A DNA stretch of 64,000 nucleotides from Pseudomonas viridiflava (GTDB taxonomy: Bacteria > Pseudomonadota > Gammaproteobacteria > Pseudomonadales > Pseudomonadaceae), in NCBI RefSeq assembly GCF_900582625.1, contig NZ_UTIQ01000199.1:372001-436000 (forward strand), read 5' to 3'. Each line of letters opens with the position of its first letter. Within the stretch, counting starts at the first letter, position 1. Positions 26,250 through 35,219 of this stretch are shown one piece after another. The notes beneath the pieces are model-generated. The model saw only the letters and a list, made by a program, of their open reading frames with translations. It was not told where the DNA came from and ran no database searches. A program made the position numbers and the translations under genes.

Positions 26250-26304
26250 AAAAATAAAAAGCCCACGTGCCTTTCGAGACCAACAACGTTGGAAACACGC
26301 GGGC
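26250..26304 (-). terminator. Terminator between cyclase and GST genes
   Basis: Read leftward, GCCCGCGTG pairs with CACGTGGGC (26296-26304 and 26261-26269 on the + strand, one G-T pair) and is followed by TTTTTATTTT. Confidence 0.75.
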
Positions 26305-26356
26305 AAAAACGAATAGTGCCGCCCTGCCTTCAGGCCCCAAGGTCAACGCCGAAGCG

Positions 26357-27142
26357 TCACTCCTCGAAAATCGCGACGGCGCGAACAAAACCGGCTGAGG
26401 CGTGCTTGATCTTGTAAGGGAAGCAAGACACCTCGAATCCACTGGCCGGTAGCGTCTCCAGATTCGAAAGCTTCTCCATCTGGCCGTAACCAATGTCACG
26501 CCCGGCCTTATGGCCTTCCCAGATAATCGAGGCGTCACCGTCGGCGGCAAAACGTTCACGGGTGAACTTGAAAGGCGCGTCCCAGCTCCAGGCGTCGGTA
26601 CCGACTACGCGCACGCCTCGCTCGAGCAAATACAGCGTTGCCTCACGACCAATACCCACTCCTGCATCCAGGTAACCTGGCTGGCCGAACAACGCGCCGG
26701 CGCGGGTGTTCACCAGGACGATGTCTAGCGGCTGAAGTACATGACCGATACGGGCCAGTTCGGCTTCGATCTCAGCTGCAGTCACCACATGGCCATCGGG
26801 CAGGTGGCGGAAATCCAATTTCACGCCCGGCTGCAGACACCACTCCAACGGCAACTCATCAATGCCAAACGCGGGCTTGCCGCCGTCGGTGGTGGACGCG
26901 TAATGCCAAGGGGCATCCATATGGGTGCCGCTATGGGTAGTGATTTGTAGACGCTCAGCTGCCCAGGACTCGTTGCCGGGCATTTGGTCTATCGAGAGAC
27001 CGGGAAACATCGCAGCCATTTCTGGCCAGCCCTGCTGATGGTCGATGTAGTCAATTTTCGGCAGCAAAGGTGGCGGGTCGGTGTAAGGGTTGTTGTCCAG
27101 CGTAACGGAGAGGTCCACCAGGCGGCGTTTAGTTGATTTCAT
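26357..27142 (-). CDS. Cyclase-family metal hydrolase (KynB-like fold)
   Basis: The 261-residue product carries the signature 'HSGTHMDAPWH' near residue 70 (His-x-Gly-Thr-His-x-Asp with downstream His), the metal site of the cyclase/kynurenine formamidase family. 'LVNTRAGA', 'TDAWSWD' and a C-terminal beta strand complete the fold. Family members hydrolyse amide, lactone or isatin-type bonds. No signal peptide is seen. Its start overlaps the end of the upstream DenD-like gene by 14 bases, so both are translated from one message. In this setting ring opening or lactone hydrolysis of an aromatic catabolite is plausible. Confidence 0.85.
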   Translation of the reverse strand: MKSTKRRLVDLSVTLDNNPYTDPPPLLPKIDYIDHQQGWPEMAAMFPGLSIDQMPGNESWAAERLQITTHSGTHMDAPWHYASTTDGGKPAFGIDELPLEWCLQPGVKLDFRHLPDGHVVTAAEIEAELARIGHVLQPLDIVLVNTRAGALFGQPGYLDAGVGIGREATLYLLERGVRVVGTDAWSWDAPFKFTRERFAADGDASIIWEGHKAGRDIGYGQMEKLSNLETLPASGFEVSCFPYKIKHASAGFVRAVAIFEE

Positions 27143-28139
27143 CGGTAGTCACTCGCGATTCTGCCTTCGACGCACGAGTACGACGTGCGCAAGGCGATGG
27201 ATTGAGGGCGTTACGAATCAGGGCTGCGGCAGTGCCGTCATGGCGAAAGCCAAGGGACTTGGCGACCGGGGTTTTCATAGCGGGGAAAGATGCAAAAAGC
27301 CGCTCGAGCTCGGCGTCTGGTGCAAAGTCGATCAGGGCGCGTCTGTCCTCACCGAAAGCGGCCGCCAGGGCATCCATGATCTGTGCGATGGATAGGCGCA
27401 GTACGGGCAACTGCCAGACACGCTGTTTACCCAAGGCCGACGTTTCCAATTCGGCGGCTATGAGCAGGTTCTCCACGCAACAGATCGCCGACATCCACCA
27501 GGCGCCTGCCTGCGGGGAAACCGGACACTGATAGCGCTCCCCGTTGGCAAACGCGCGCAACAGGTCACTCATAAACGCCGAGCGAAAACCGCTGGGGCCA
27601 GACGGTCTGGCCACAATGGCGGGCAGGCGAACCACACGTCCATCAACCTCGCCACGCCGGGCAAGATCATTGATGGCGATCTCGATCATCTGCTTGTGCG
27701 CACCGAAGCTCATCAACGGATTAGGCTCAGTGGCTTCGTCCATTCGCGCCGGAAAGGGGCCGCCGTAAACCGCCACACTGCTGGCGTAAACGAACACCGG
27801 AGCAACGCGCATGCAGCGCAGCTGGTTGAGCAGCTCCAAGCTTCCCAGCAGGTTGCCCTGATAGCCCACTGGGTAGTTTTCCTCGGCCAGCCCGCCAGGA
27901 ATGCTGGCCAGATGGAAGACCACATTTATGCCATCAGCCAACAATCGCCGAATAACCGGCAGCTCACCAATGTCGCCGCGATGGAGACGAAGGCGTTGGT
28001 CTTCGGGAAATCCGGACAGCTCCTTGTCGAGCAACAGCAGAGCGCTAATCGGTTGACCGCCTACCACGCCGTCACGCAGCAAATGCGTAACCAGTAAGCG
28101 ACCGATAAAGCCGTTTGCGCCTGTGACCAATACCCGCAT
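27129..28139 (-). CDS. NAD-dependent epimerase/dehydrogenase, DenD-like
   Basis: The 336-residue product is an extended short-chain dehydrogenase. It has 'VTGANGFIGRLLV' (NAD-binding GxxGxxG) at the start, 'VFHLASIPGGLAEE', the 'YASSVAVYGG' region and 'SFGAHKQMIEIAINDLARRG', whose Lys sits where the YxxxK motif is expected. The Tyr of the canonical motif appears replaced in 'SFGAHK'. 'DGRVVRLPAIVARP' strongly recalls D-erythronate dehydrogenase DenD and relatives, which oxidise the C2 hydroxyl of sugar acids. It overlaps the cyclase and follows the FAH hydrolase by 11 bases. The substrate is unknown. Confidence 0.78.
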   Translation of the reverse strand: MRVLVTGANGFIGRLLVTHLLRDGVVGGQPISALLLLDKELSGFPEDQRLRLHRGDIGELPVIRRLLADGINVVFHLASIPGGLAEENYPVGYQGNLLGSLELLNQLRCMRVAPVFVYASSVAVYGGPFPARMDEATEPNPLMSFGAHKQMIEIAINDLARRGEVDGRVVRLPAIVARPSGPSGFRSAFMSDLLRAFANGERYQCPVSPQAGAWWMSAICCVENLLIAAELETSALGKQRVWQLPVLRLSIAQIMDALAAAFGEDRRALIDFAPDAELERLFASFPAMKTPVAKSLGFRHDGTAAALIRNALNPSPCARRTRASKAESRVTTDEIN

Positions 28140-28150
28140 GTCGCGCTCCC

Positions 28151-29134
28151 TTACACAGATACCGAGACGATGCGTTGATCTATGGCGCCGAACACCGAGT
28201 GGCCGTCGCTGCCTACAACATCCATGCGGATACGGTCGCCAAAACGCATAAAGCCGGTTTTGGGCGCGCCGTGCTCGATCATCTCGATGGCTCGGCGCTC
28301 GGAAATACAGGCTGAACCGACACTGCGATCATTGTTCGACACAGTCCCGGAGCCGATAAGCGTCCCGGCGCCAAGGCGGCGGGTTAACGCTGCATGAGCA
28401 ATAAGCTGAGGAAAGCTGAAGTGCATGGCCTGCCCGTGCGGATTGCCAAACCATTCACCATTCCATTCCACCTGAAGCGGCAGGTTCACTCGCCCGTTTG
28501 CCCAGGCATCGCCCAGTTCGTCTGGCGTGACCGCAACCGGGGCGAAGCTCGATGAGGGCTTGGCCTGTAAAAAACCAAAGCCCGTTTTCATTTCGCGAGG
28601 CGCCAACGCACGAAGGCTGACGTCGTTGATCTGCAACACCAACTTGATGTGCTCGGCGGCTCGATCTGCCGAGCAGCCCAGCGGAACATCGTCGACCAAC
28701 ACCACGAACTCACCTTCGAAGTCGATGCCCTGCGCTTCGCTGGGTAGCGCGATATCGTCGCGGCCGCCAATGAAATCATCGCCAGCACCCTGGTACATCA
28801 GCGGTGTCACGTCGGCGCCTTCAATGGGCTCGATGTTGAAAGCTTTTTCCATCAGGTGACCGTGACTTAAAAAGGCCGAACCGTCACACCACTGATAAGC
28901 ACGCGGCAGCGGCGCCATGGCGGCTGACGGATCAAATTCAAAGCTATCGTCCGCAGTCCCGTCGTTGAGCTCCTGATAAAGCCCCCGTAGCTCCGGCTCA
29001 ATGCCCCACCAGTTTTCAATCGCGATCTGCAAAGTGGAGGCGATATGCGCCGCTGAAACTGCTCGGGTTAAATCACGAGAAACCACTACCAAGCGGCCAT
29101 CCCGGCTCCCGTCCTTTAGCGTTGCTAGTTTCAT
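28151..29134 (-). CDS. Fumarylacetoacetate hydrolase-family protein
   Basis: The 327-residue product has the FAH fold in its C-terminal two thirds, with metal-binding acidic residues around 'DFEGEFVVLVDD', 'INDVSLRAL' and the closing 'GTLIGSGTVSNND' segment. Family members cleave C-C bonds of acylpyruvates or tautomerise/decarboxylate related ketoacids. I start it at 29134, the ATG before 'KLATLKDGSRDG', because upstream residues in the longer frame are non-native. It heads a three-gene group with the DenD-like and cyclase genes. Together with the GST it resembles lower-pathway sets for gentisate- or homogentisate-type ring cleavage, but no cleavage dioxygenase of those types is adjacent. Confidence 0.85.
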   Translation of the reverse strand: MKLATLKDGSRDGRLVVVSRDLTRAVSAAHIASTLQIAIENWWGIEPELRGLYQELNDGTADDSFEFDPSAAMAPLPRAYQWCDGSAFLSHGHLMEKAFNIEPIEGADVTPLMYQGAGDDFIGGRDDIALPSEAQGIDFEGEFVVLVDDVPLGCSADRAAEHIKLVLQINDVSLRALAPREMKTGFGFLQAKPSSSFAPVAVTPDELGDAWANGRVNLPLQVEWNGEWFGNPHGQAMHFSFPQLIAHAALTRRLGAGTLIGSGTVSNNDRSVGSACISERRAIEMIEHGAPKTGFMRFGDRIRMDVVGSDGHSVFGAIDQRIVSVSV

Positions 29135-29237
29135 TTCGCAGCTCCTAAGCTTTTTATGTCGAGGCCGGGCCTCTCTTTTAGAACCAACCGTTTTGCGGGG
29201 CACCTGCCGCTCACTTATCAGCAGTACAAACCCAGCA

Positions 29238-29828
29238 TCAGGCCAACGTGCAGGCCTGTTCAAAGGTGAGGCGTGGACCGGCAGGACGCAGGCGCTGGGC
29301 ATCTCCGTAGCCAAGGTTGCATAGGAAATTGCTTTTCCAGCGACCGTCCGCAAAGAACGTCTCGTCTACCATCGAATTGTCAAAGCCCGACATCGGCCCG
29401 CAATCAAGGCCAAGTGCGCGCGCCGCGAGCATCAGGTAGGCGCCTTGCAAACTGCCGTTACGCAGCGCTGCGACGGCCGCTAGCTGAACGTTTGCTCGAT
29501 ACGGAGCTGCCGCGTCGTAAGCGGGAAAAAGCTCAGGCAGATGCTCATAAAACTGCGAGTCGTAAGCGACGATCACAGTGACTGGCGCCTCCAGCATCTT
29601 CTCGCCGTTATGCCCCTTCAACGCCGGTAGCAACTGTTGTTTGGCCGCCGCGCTGCGCACAAACACAAAGCGCGCAGGGCAGCAGTTGTTGCTGGTCGGC
29701 CCCTGTTTCAGCGTGTCGTACAACTGATGCAGCAACTCATCGCCAACCGGCGTCTCGAGCCAGCCGTTATGCGACCTGGCTTTGAAGAAAAGCTGGTCGA
29801 GTGCGGTTGAATCCAAAGCAGAAGACAT
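29238..29828 (-). CDS. Nitroreductase-fold reductase, RutE-like
   Basis: The 196-residue product matches the RutE/HadB subgroup of FMN nitroreductases: '[12 protein letters not shown]', '[17 protein letters not shown]', '[24 protein letters not shown]' and '[14 protein letters not shown]'. RutE is proposed to reduce malonic semialdehyde to 3-hydroxypropionate; related proteins reduce quinones or nitro groups. The start at 29828 gives the RutE length exactly. No other rut genes are nearby, so pyrimidine catabolism is unlikely. Reduction of a C3 semialdehyde or quinone arising from aromatic breakdown fits the context better. Confidence 0.85.
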   Translation of the reverse strand: MSSALDSTALDQLFFKARSHNGWLETPVGDELLHQLYDTLKQGPTSNNCCPARFVFVRSAAAKQQLLPALKGHNGEKMLEAPVTVIVAYDSQFYEHLPELFPAYDAAAPYRANVQLAAVAALRNGSLQGAYLMLAARALGLDCGPMSGFDNSMVDETFFADGRWKSNFLCNLGYGDAQRLRPAGPRLTFEQACTLA

Positions 29829-30103
29829 GTGCGAAATCCCTCTGACCTCATGCAGAACAGCTATCTCTGTGCCGTCCAGGTCGTCATTTTCCAGAGGCCA
29901 CTGTGTGAACAATGGCCATTCGTTAATCCTGTATTCCCCAAGAGGCAGCCCCCTGCCCCGCCTTACTGTTCTCCATCACCTCAATCTGATGAACCTCCGC
30001 GGCACAGATCGCAGCGCCGTAGCGACACATTCCCTCGAACCAAAAATCGGTAAGACGGCGGATGATGGACATAGGCGCTCCTCTCGTCGGGCGCACGAAC
30101 GCC

Positions 30104-32602
30104 TTAGCTGACAGACCGGCTCATGGTCGGCTGCACAGGCTCGCGTTGGGGTTTTGGTTGGGTGACAGCAGCGGCTTCTGGCGTGGTTCTGTCTTGCGCA
30201 CTGACTTCAGTACGGCTTGCCGGCAACAAGAAGTACGCCAGCGCAGGCAGAAGAACCAAGGCGCCAACCATGTTCCACACGAACATAAAGGCCAACAGCA
30301 CGCCCATATCGGCTTGGAACTTAATCGGCGAGAGAATCCAGGTTGCCACGCCAATGGCCAAGGTAATGCCCGTGAGCATCACCACCTTGCCGGTGGAAAC
30401 CAGTGCCCGGTAATAGGCCTCGGACAGACTCGCTCCTTGGCGCAGATGGCCAAGCAGGATGCTCATAACGTAAAGCGCGTAATCCACGCCAATGCCGACG
30501 CCGAGGGCGATTACCGGGAGCGTGGCAACCTTCACACCGATGTTCAGCCAGACCATCAGGGCTTCGCAGAGAATGGAGGTCAGCATCAGCGGAATAACCG
30601 CACAGAGCGTGGCGCGCCAGGAGCGGAAGGTAATCAGACAGAGCAGGATTACCGCACCGTAGACCCAAAACAGCATCTCGCGGTTGGCTTGTTTGACCAC
30701 GATATTGGTCGCCGCTTCGATCCCGGCATTACCGGCGGCAAGGAGAAACTGCACCTCATCGGTGTTGTTGGTCGCCGCGAAGGTTTCCACTTGCTCGACC
30801 AAGCGAGTAAGGGTCTCGGCCTTATGGTCGGTGAGGTAGGCGTAGAGCGTCAGCAGGCTGCAATCTTCGTTGTACAACCCGCGCGGCGCACTGGCGGTGA
30901 TCATGTTGAGCGTCGCTTGGTTGTTCTGCAGGTCGTACCATTTGGCGCTTCCTTCACTCAGCCCCACCAACATGCGGCGGTTCAGCAGCGCCAACGAGTT
31001 GGTCGAATCCACCCCAGGAAGCGAGCGCAGCTGCCAATCGAGTTTGTCGACTTTGGCCAGGATGTCGTAGCGCGTGCAACTACCTGCTGGGGTTTTCACC
31101 ATCACCGCAAACAAGTCACTGCTCGCACCGTAATGGCGAGTGAGAAAGGCATCGTCCTGGTTGTACACCGAGTCGGCGCGTAGTTCGGGAGCGCCGGCAT
31201 CCAGATCGCCAATTTTCAGCTGCAGGCTGACAATAAAACCCAGTGCCGCCAGGGCAAGGCTGATTGCAATGCACAGACTGGCCCAGCGACGTCGAGTAAA
31301 AAGATCCAGGAAGCGCCAGAACCCATGACGACGCTGTCCCGTGTTTTCCGCTTGTTCGCTCTTTAGGCTCAGTTGTGCGGCACGTGGCGTTACGCCGACA
31401 TAGGAAAGCAGAACGGGCAGAAGAATCAGGTTGGTGAAAATCAGCACGGCGACGCCGATGCTGGCAATAACGGCGAGGTCCTGAATCACCTGGATCTTGA
31501 TGATCATCAGCACAGCAAACCCTACGGCATCACATAGGAGCGCTGTCAGGCCCGCTAGAAACAGACGTCGGAAGGTGAAGCGAGCCGCGACCACGCGGTG
31601 CATACCGCGGCCAATGTCTTGCATGATGCCGTTCATTTTCTGCGCGCCGTGGCTCATGCCAATGGCGAATACGAGGAACGGCACCAATACGGAATAGGGA
31701 TCCAACTGGTAGTTCAACAGCGGTAGTAATCCCAACTGCCAGACCACCGCCACCAGCGAACAGAACACCACCAAAACGGTGCTGCGCAGGCAACGGGTGT
31801 ACCAATACAACACGGCAGTCGTGATCAGAATCGCTGCGGCGAAAAACATCAGAATCTGTTTGAGGCCCGCAATCAGATCCCCAATTTTCTTAGCGAAACC
31901 GGTGATGTGAATCTCCACCTTCTCGCTCTGATAGGCGCTGCGTAGGGCTTCCAGTTGGTCGGAGAGCGCCGAGTAATTCAACGGCTTGCCGTCTGGTGTT
32001 GTGGCCAGCAACGGCACATAGATGATGCTCGAGGTTTGGTCGAACGCGACCAGCTGCCCAAGCTCATTGGAGCGCTGCACGTTTCGACGCAGTTCGTCCA
32101 GGCTGCTTGGATTGCCACTGTAGTCATCAGGAATGACGGGGCCACCGTCGAGTCCCTCTTCGGTCACGGCCACCCAGCGCGTTGCTGGCGTCCACAGGGA
32201 TTTCATAAAGGCGCGGTCAACACCTGGCAGCAGGTAGAGTTTGTCGCTCAAGGCTTGCAGTGTTTTCAGATATTGCGCGTCGTAGATGTCGCCTTGCTTG
32301 TTGGCCACTACGATGCGCAGTGCGTTGCCCAAACCGGTCAGCTGCTTTTCGTTTTCCAGGTAGTTGGCGATGTAGGGATGATGCGTGGGGATCATCTTCT
32401 CGAAGCTGGCGTTCAACTCCACGCGAGTGGCCTGGTAGCCAAGAACCAATGTGGTCAGCACGCAAATCAACAACACCCAGAACCGGTGATTGAACAGCAT
32501 GCGTTCTACCACCGACCCAGAGCGCGGGTCGAAATTAGCCAGGCTCGCCGACGCTTGGCTCGCCTCGGACTGGTTGGAAAGAGAATTTTCCAAAGACTTC
32601 AT
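30104..32602 (-). CDS. MMPL/RND-superfamily transporter
   Basis: The 832-residue product has two homologous halves, each with one helix, a large periplasmic loop and a bundle of five helices, about twelve membrane segments in total. 'VALGVGIGVDYALYVMS' and 'FAIGMSHGAQKMNG' are the paired helix-4 regions seen in MMPL proteins. Such transporters use proton flow to move lipids, hopanoids, steroids or other hydrophobic molecules. I place the start at 32602, preceded by GGAGTGA and just after the YCF48 gene. It belongs to a four-gene leftward group (DUF1302, DUF1329, YCF48, MMPL) that recurs near catabolic genes for hydrophobic compounds. Confidence 0.88.
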   Translation of the reverse strand: MKSLENSLSNQSEASQASASLANFDPRSGSVVERMLFNHRFWVLLICVLTTLVLGYQATRVELNASFEKMIPTHHPYIANYLENEKQLTGLGNALRIVVANKQGDIYDAQYLKTLQALSDKLYLLPGVDRAFMKSLWTPATRWVAVTEEGLDGGPVIPDDYSGNPSSLDELRRNVQRSNELGQLVAFDQTSSIIYVPLLATTPDGKPLNYSALSDQLEALRSAYQSEKVEIHITGFAKKIGDLIAGLKQILMFFAAAILITTAVLYWYTRCLRSTVLVVFCSLVAVVWQLGLLPLLNYQLDPYSVLVPFLVFAIGMSHGAQKMNGIMQDIGRGMHRVVAARFTFRRLFLAGLTALLCDAVGFAVLMIIKIQVIQDLAVIASIGVAVLIFTNLILLPVLLSYVGVTPRAAQLSLKSEQAENTGQRRHGFWRFLDLFTRRRWASLCIAISLALAALGFIVSLQLKIGDLDAGAPELRADSVYNQDDAFLTRHYGASSDLFAVMVKTPAGSCTRYDILAKVDKLDWQLRSLPGVDSTNSLALLNRRMLVGLSEGSAKWYDLQNNQATLNMITASAPRGLYNEDCSLLTLYAYLTDHKAETLTRLVEQVETFAATNNTDEVQFLLAAGNAGIEAATNIVVKQANREMLFWVYGAVILLCLITFRSWRATLCAVIPLMLTSILCEALMVWLNIGVKVATLPVIALGVGIGVDYALYVMSILLGHLRQGASLSEAYYRALVSTGKVVMLTGITLAIGVATWILSPIKFQADMGVLLAFMFVWNMVGALVLLPALAYFLLPASRTEVSAQDRTTPEAAAVTQPKPQREPVQPTMSRSVS

Positions 32603-32606
32603 AAAC

Positions 32607-33698
32607 TCACTCCGAAGCAATCGCGGCAGGCGGTGCTACACGCAGCACGCCGGTGAAACCAGCCAGCACCAAGCTGCCGTCAGCAGCTTCAACAACACTG
32701 GCGACGGGCATGCCCAATGGCTTGCCGTATAGGGTTAAAGCGGCCGCTTTTGGGCCGGTGCGGAACATCGCCCCACCCTGGTTTACCAGCAACAGCTGGC
32801 CATCCGCGGTACGTACGGCATCGCTAAAGGAAACCGGCATGGGGACAGGTGCCGCACTGAAGCTTTCGCCCTGATCGGAGGAGACAAAGGCGTTGCCCTT
32901 CAAACCGGCGGCCAGCAATGTGCCGTCATCACCGATTTGTAGAGTGAAGAAACTGCCTTCATAAGGGCTGGAGAGTTGTTTGAAGGTTTTGCCTGCGTCA
33001 TCCGAGCGAGCCAAGTAGCCTTGTTCGCCCGCCAAAAACCAGTGCTCGCCTTGTCGCGCAATAGCGTAAAGATGCAGGCCAGTGGGGTTTTCAACCTGCC
33101 CTACGACCGAATGCCAAGTAACACCGCCATCATCGGTACCGAACGCCAAGCCATAGGCTCCAACAATCAAACCGTGTTGCGCGTCGGTGAACTGCAACGC
33201 AAGGAATGGTTTATCCGCACCGTCTTGAACGAAGCGCTCTGCCGCTTGCACCCTTACGTCAGCCAGATCTTTGTCGGTGGCAGCGTCCATTTGCTGCTTC
33301 GCTGCTTCCAGCTCGAGCTGAGCGGCCTTGTTGCCATCTAACTGCAGGGTCCAATGCTCACCAGCATCCTGGCTGGCCAATACAACACCCGCATGCCCTA
33401 CCGCCCAGCCCCGCTTGGCATCGACAAACTGCACCGCGGTAAGGCTGACAGAGACAGGCACCTCGGCTTGACGCCAGGTAGTGCCGTTATCATCGGAAAG
33501 CAGAACGATACCGCGCTCTCCAACAGCCACCAGGCGACTGTCGGCACGAGCCAGATCCAAAATTACCGAGCGCTGAGCTTGGGGTACTTGTATAGCCGGC
33601 GTGTTCAACACATCAGTCACAACGGCAGCATCAGCAAAGCTCAACGGCAGCAAAGCCATCAGCCACAACAGCCGTCCTGCCAGACAAATTCTGTTCAT
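32607..33698 (-). CDS. YCF48-family beta-propeller protein
   Basis: The 363-residue product has a signal peptide (about residues 1-25) and repeated 'G..L.S.D.G.TW......' blades, at least five by eye ('DDNGTTWRQ', 'QDAGEHWTL', 'DDGGVTWHS', 'DDAGKTFKQ', 'SDQGESFS'). This is the BNR-like propeller of Ycf48/HCF136-type proteins. It is exported and probably periplasmic. A lysine/alanine-rich helical insert lies at about residues 125-160. It is directly upstream of the MMPL gene (4-base gap), so the two very likely work together. The start at 33698 is chosen over a TTG two codons upstream. Confidence 0.88.
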   Translation of the reverse strand: MNRICLAGRLLWLMALLPLSFADAAVVTDVLNTPAIQVPQAQRSVILDLARADSRLVAVGERGIVLLSDDNGTTWRQAEVPVSVSLTAVQFVDAKRGWAVGHAGVVLASQDAGEHWTLQLDGNKAAQLELEAAKQQMDAATDKDLADVRVQAAERFVQDGADKPFLALQFTDAQHGLIVGAYGLAFGTDDGGVTWHSVVGQVENPTGLHLYAIARQGEHWFLAGEQGYLARSDDAGKTFKQLSSPYEGSFFTLQIGDDGTLLAAGLKGNAFVSSDQGESFSAAPVPMPVSFSDAVRTADGQLLLVNQGGAMFRTGPKAAALTLYGKPLGMPVASVVEAADGSLVLAGFTGVLRVAPPAAIASE

Positions 33699-33724
33699 TC
33701 CCAACCTCGAGAAAACATTTAAAG

Positions 33725-33742
33725 GGGCTGCCGAAGCAGCCC
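33725..33742 (-). terminator. Hairpin between DUF1329 and YCF48 genes
   Basis: GGGCTGC (33725-33731) and GCAGCCC (33736-33742) form a perfect stem with tetraloop CGAA, read leftward as TTCG. Leftward it is followed by CCTTTAAATGTTTT, so it could attenuate transcription into the YCF48-MMPL genes. Confidence 0.55.
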
Positions 33743-33758
33743 GTTAAAGCTCATCTCT

Positions 33759-33803
33759 CGTAGCCCAACGCGCAGCGTTCTGCTGCATATGCGTTGGGCT
33801 ACG
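33759..33803. repeat. Perfect 13-bp inverted repeat, REP-like
   Basis: CGTAGCCCAACGC (33759-33771) and GCGTTGGGCTACG (33791-33803) flank a 19-base loop. It lies between DUF1329 and YCF48, next to the hairpin at 33725-33742, and resembles intergenic palindromes common in Pseudomonas. Confidence 0.6.
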
Positions 33804-33821
33804 CCAGACCAGGTGCAAGTA

Positions 33822-35207
33822 TTAACGAACACCAGCACCGGCCATGGCTGCGGGTGAAAACTCTGCTGTTTTGTATCGATCTACGATGCGGTATTGATCT
33901 GCCATACCGGCATACACGCTCTGAATAAACCAGGCGCCGGAATTCAGGTCATAGAAGCCGGCAGTGGCTTGGGCAACGGCGGGTACATCTGGCATGACGT
34001 AGGGCAGCGACCAGAGGGTTTTAGCCAGTTGGCCATTGGCATCCCAGCGGTCCCCAAGCACTGCTTGCCAGGTGTCCTCATCGAGGTAGTAACGACCCTT
34101 CGGCAGTTGGTGACGTTTGCCCGGTGCCAGCTCCGCCTCCACCACCCACACGCGGTGAAGCTCCCAGCGCATTTGGTCGGGGTTCATGTGGTGTGGGGAA
34201 AACAGGTCTTCTGGTTTGCTCGCTGTCAGCGCTTTGTTGGTGTTGTAAGGGATGTACATCTCTTTCTTACCCACCAGCTTCCAGTTGAAGCGATCCATGC
34301 GCCCCTGGAACACGTTCAATTCGTCAAACGACATCACGCCTGCGGTTGCCGGTGTAGGCGTATCGCAGCATGCGTTCGGCAGTTTGCGAACGCGGCGCTG
34401 GCCACTCAGGTAAACGTGCGCTTGCGACAGTTCGCCATTGACGTTGGTACGGCCCATGATCTGCTCGCCGGCGCGAATAGGTGGCCCCACGTTCAGCAAA
34501 CGGAACAGCCAGTAATCACCGGTAAAGGTTTCTGGCGTGCCGTCCTGGTAGTACCACGGCATTTCCTGGATGGCCTGACCTTCAGTGGTCAGAACCTGGT
34601 TGCCATCGGCGGTCATCAGGTAATGGCGGATGTGCATGGAAACCGAAACACCGCGCCAACTCAGCAGGTGGTTCCACATCGCCTCAGCGCCGTTCTGTGG
34701 AATCGGGAAAGGGATACCACCGTAGGCCCCTTGAGGGACTGGGCCAGCGTTGCTGTCGACCAGCTTGCCGCGGGTCGCGTTTTTCAGGGTGTTGTCATAT
34801 ACCCATTGCGGGGCGGCAGCACTGCGGCGCGTCGGATAGACATCGACGCGATACGTGTCTGGGTAGCGCTTGAACATCTCCTTGGTTCCGTCGGTGAGCT
34901 TGTCTGCATACTGCGCAAGGTTCTTCGAGGTAATGCTAAGCAACGGTTTATCAGCAGCGAACGGATCCAGTCGTTTACCACCCGGTTTATAGGCCGGGTC
35001 AACTTTGGTGTAACCGCCGTCCCAAGCGGGAATGCTGCCATCGGCGTTGCCGGCGCGCTCTGCGCCCAATGGAGTGAGGCTGGTACCAAGTTTCGCAGCC
35101 TCTTCGGCAGTGGCCGCTACAACGGCTTGGCTAACAGCCAGGGTACTGAGCACGGCGAAGCACAGGGCTTTGAGCGTGAAGGCTGGTGTTTTTATCAGCG
35201 ATGTCAT
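33822..35207 (-). CDS. DUF1329 (LolA/LolB-like) exported protein, copy 1
   Basis: The 461-residue product has a signal peptide (residues 1-32, ending 'VVA') and the whole-length DUF1329 pattern: 'LTPLGAERAGNADGSIPAWDGG', 'YGGIPFPIPQNGAEAMWNH', 'LSGQRRVRKLPN', 'WKLVGKKEMYIPYN' and 'WELHRVWVVEAEL..G.RH'. Members are periplasmic and predicted to have a lipoprotein-carrier-like fold for hydrophobic ligands. It is 12 bases downstream of a DUF1302 outer-membrane gene, the usual partner. A second DUF1329 protein is encoded at 42024-43382 with the same core motifs, so the pair is duplicated in this window. Confidence 0.92.
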   Translation of the reverse strand: MTSLIKTPAFTLKALCFAVLSTLAVSQAVVAATAEEAAKLGTSLTPLGAERAGNADGSIPAWDGGYTKVDPAYKPGGKRLDPFAADKPLLSITSKNLAQYADKLTDGTKEMFKRYPDTYRVDVYPTRRSAAAPQWVYDNTLKNATRGKLVDSNAGPVPQGAYGGIPFPIPQNGAEAMWNHLLSWRGVSVSMHIRHYLMTADGNQVLTTEGQAIQEMPWYYQDGTPETFTGDYWLFRLLNVGPPIRAGEQIMGRTNVNGELSQAHVYLSGQRRVRKLPNACCDTPTPATAGVMSFDELNVFQGRMDRFNWKLVGKKEMYIPYNTNKALTASKPEDLFSPHHMNPDQMRWELHRVWVVEAELAPGKRHQLPKGRYYLDEDTWQAVLGDRWDANGQLAKTLWSLPYVMPDVPAVAQATAGFYDLNSGAWFIQSVYAGMADQYRIVDRYKTAEFSPAAMAGAGVR

Positions 35208-35219
35208 GGGCAGGTCCTG

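Noticed and set aside
30062..31183. 373-codon open frame on the + strand
   Set aside because: It runs opposite to the MMPL transporter gene, which has full-length membrane topology; the shadow product has no family pattern.
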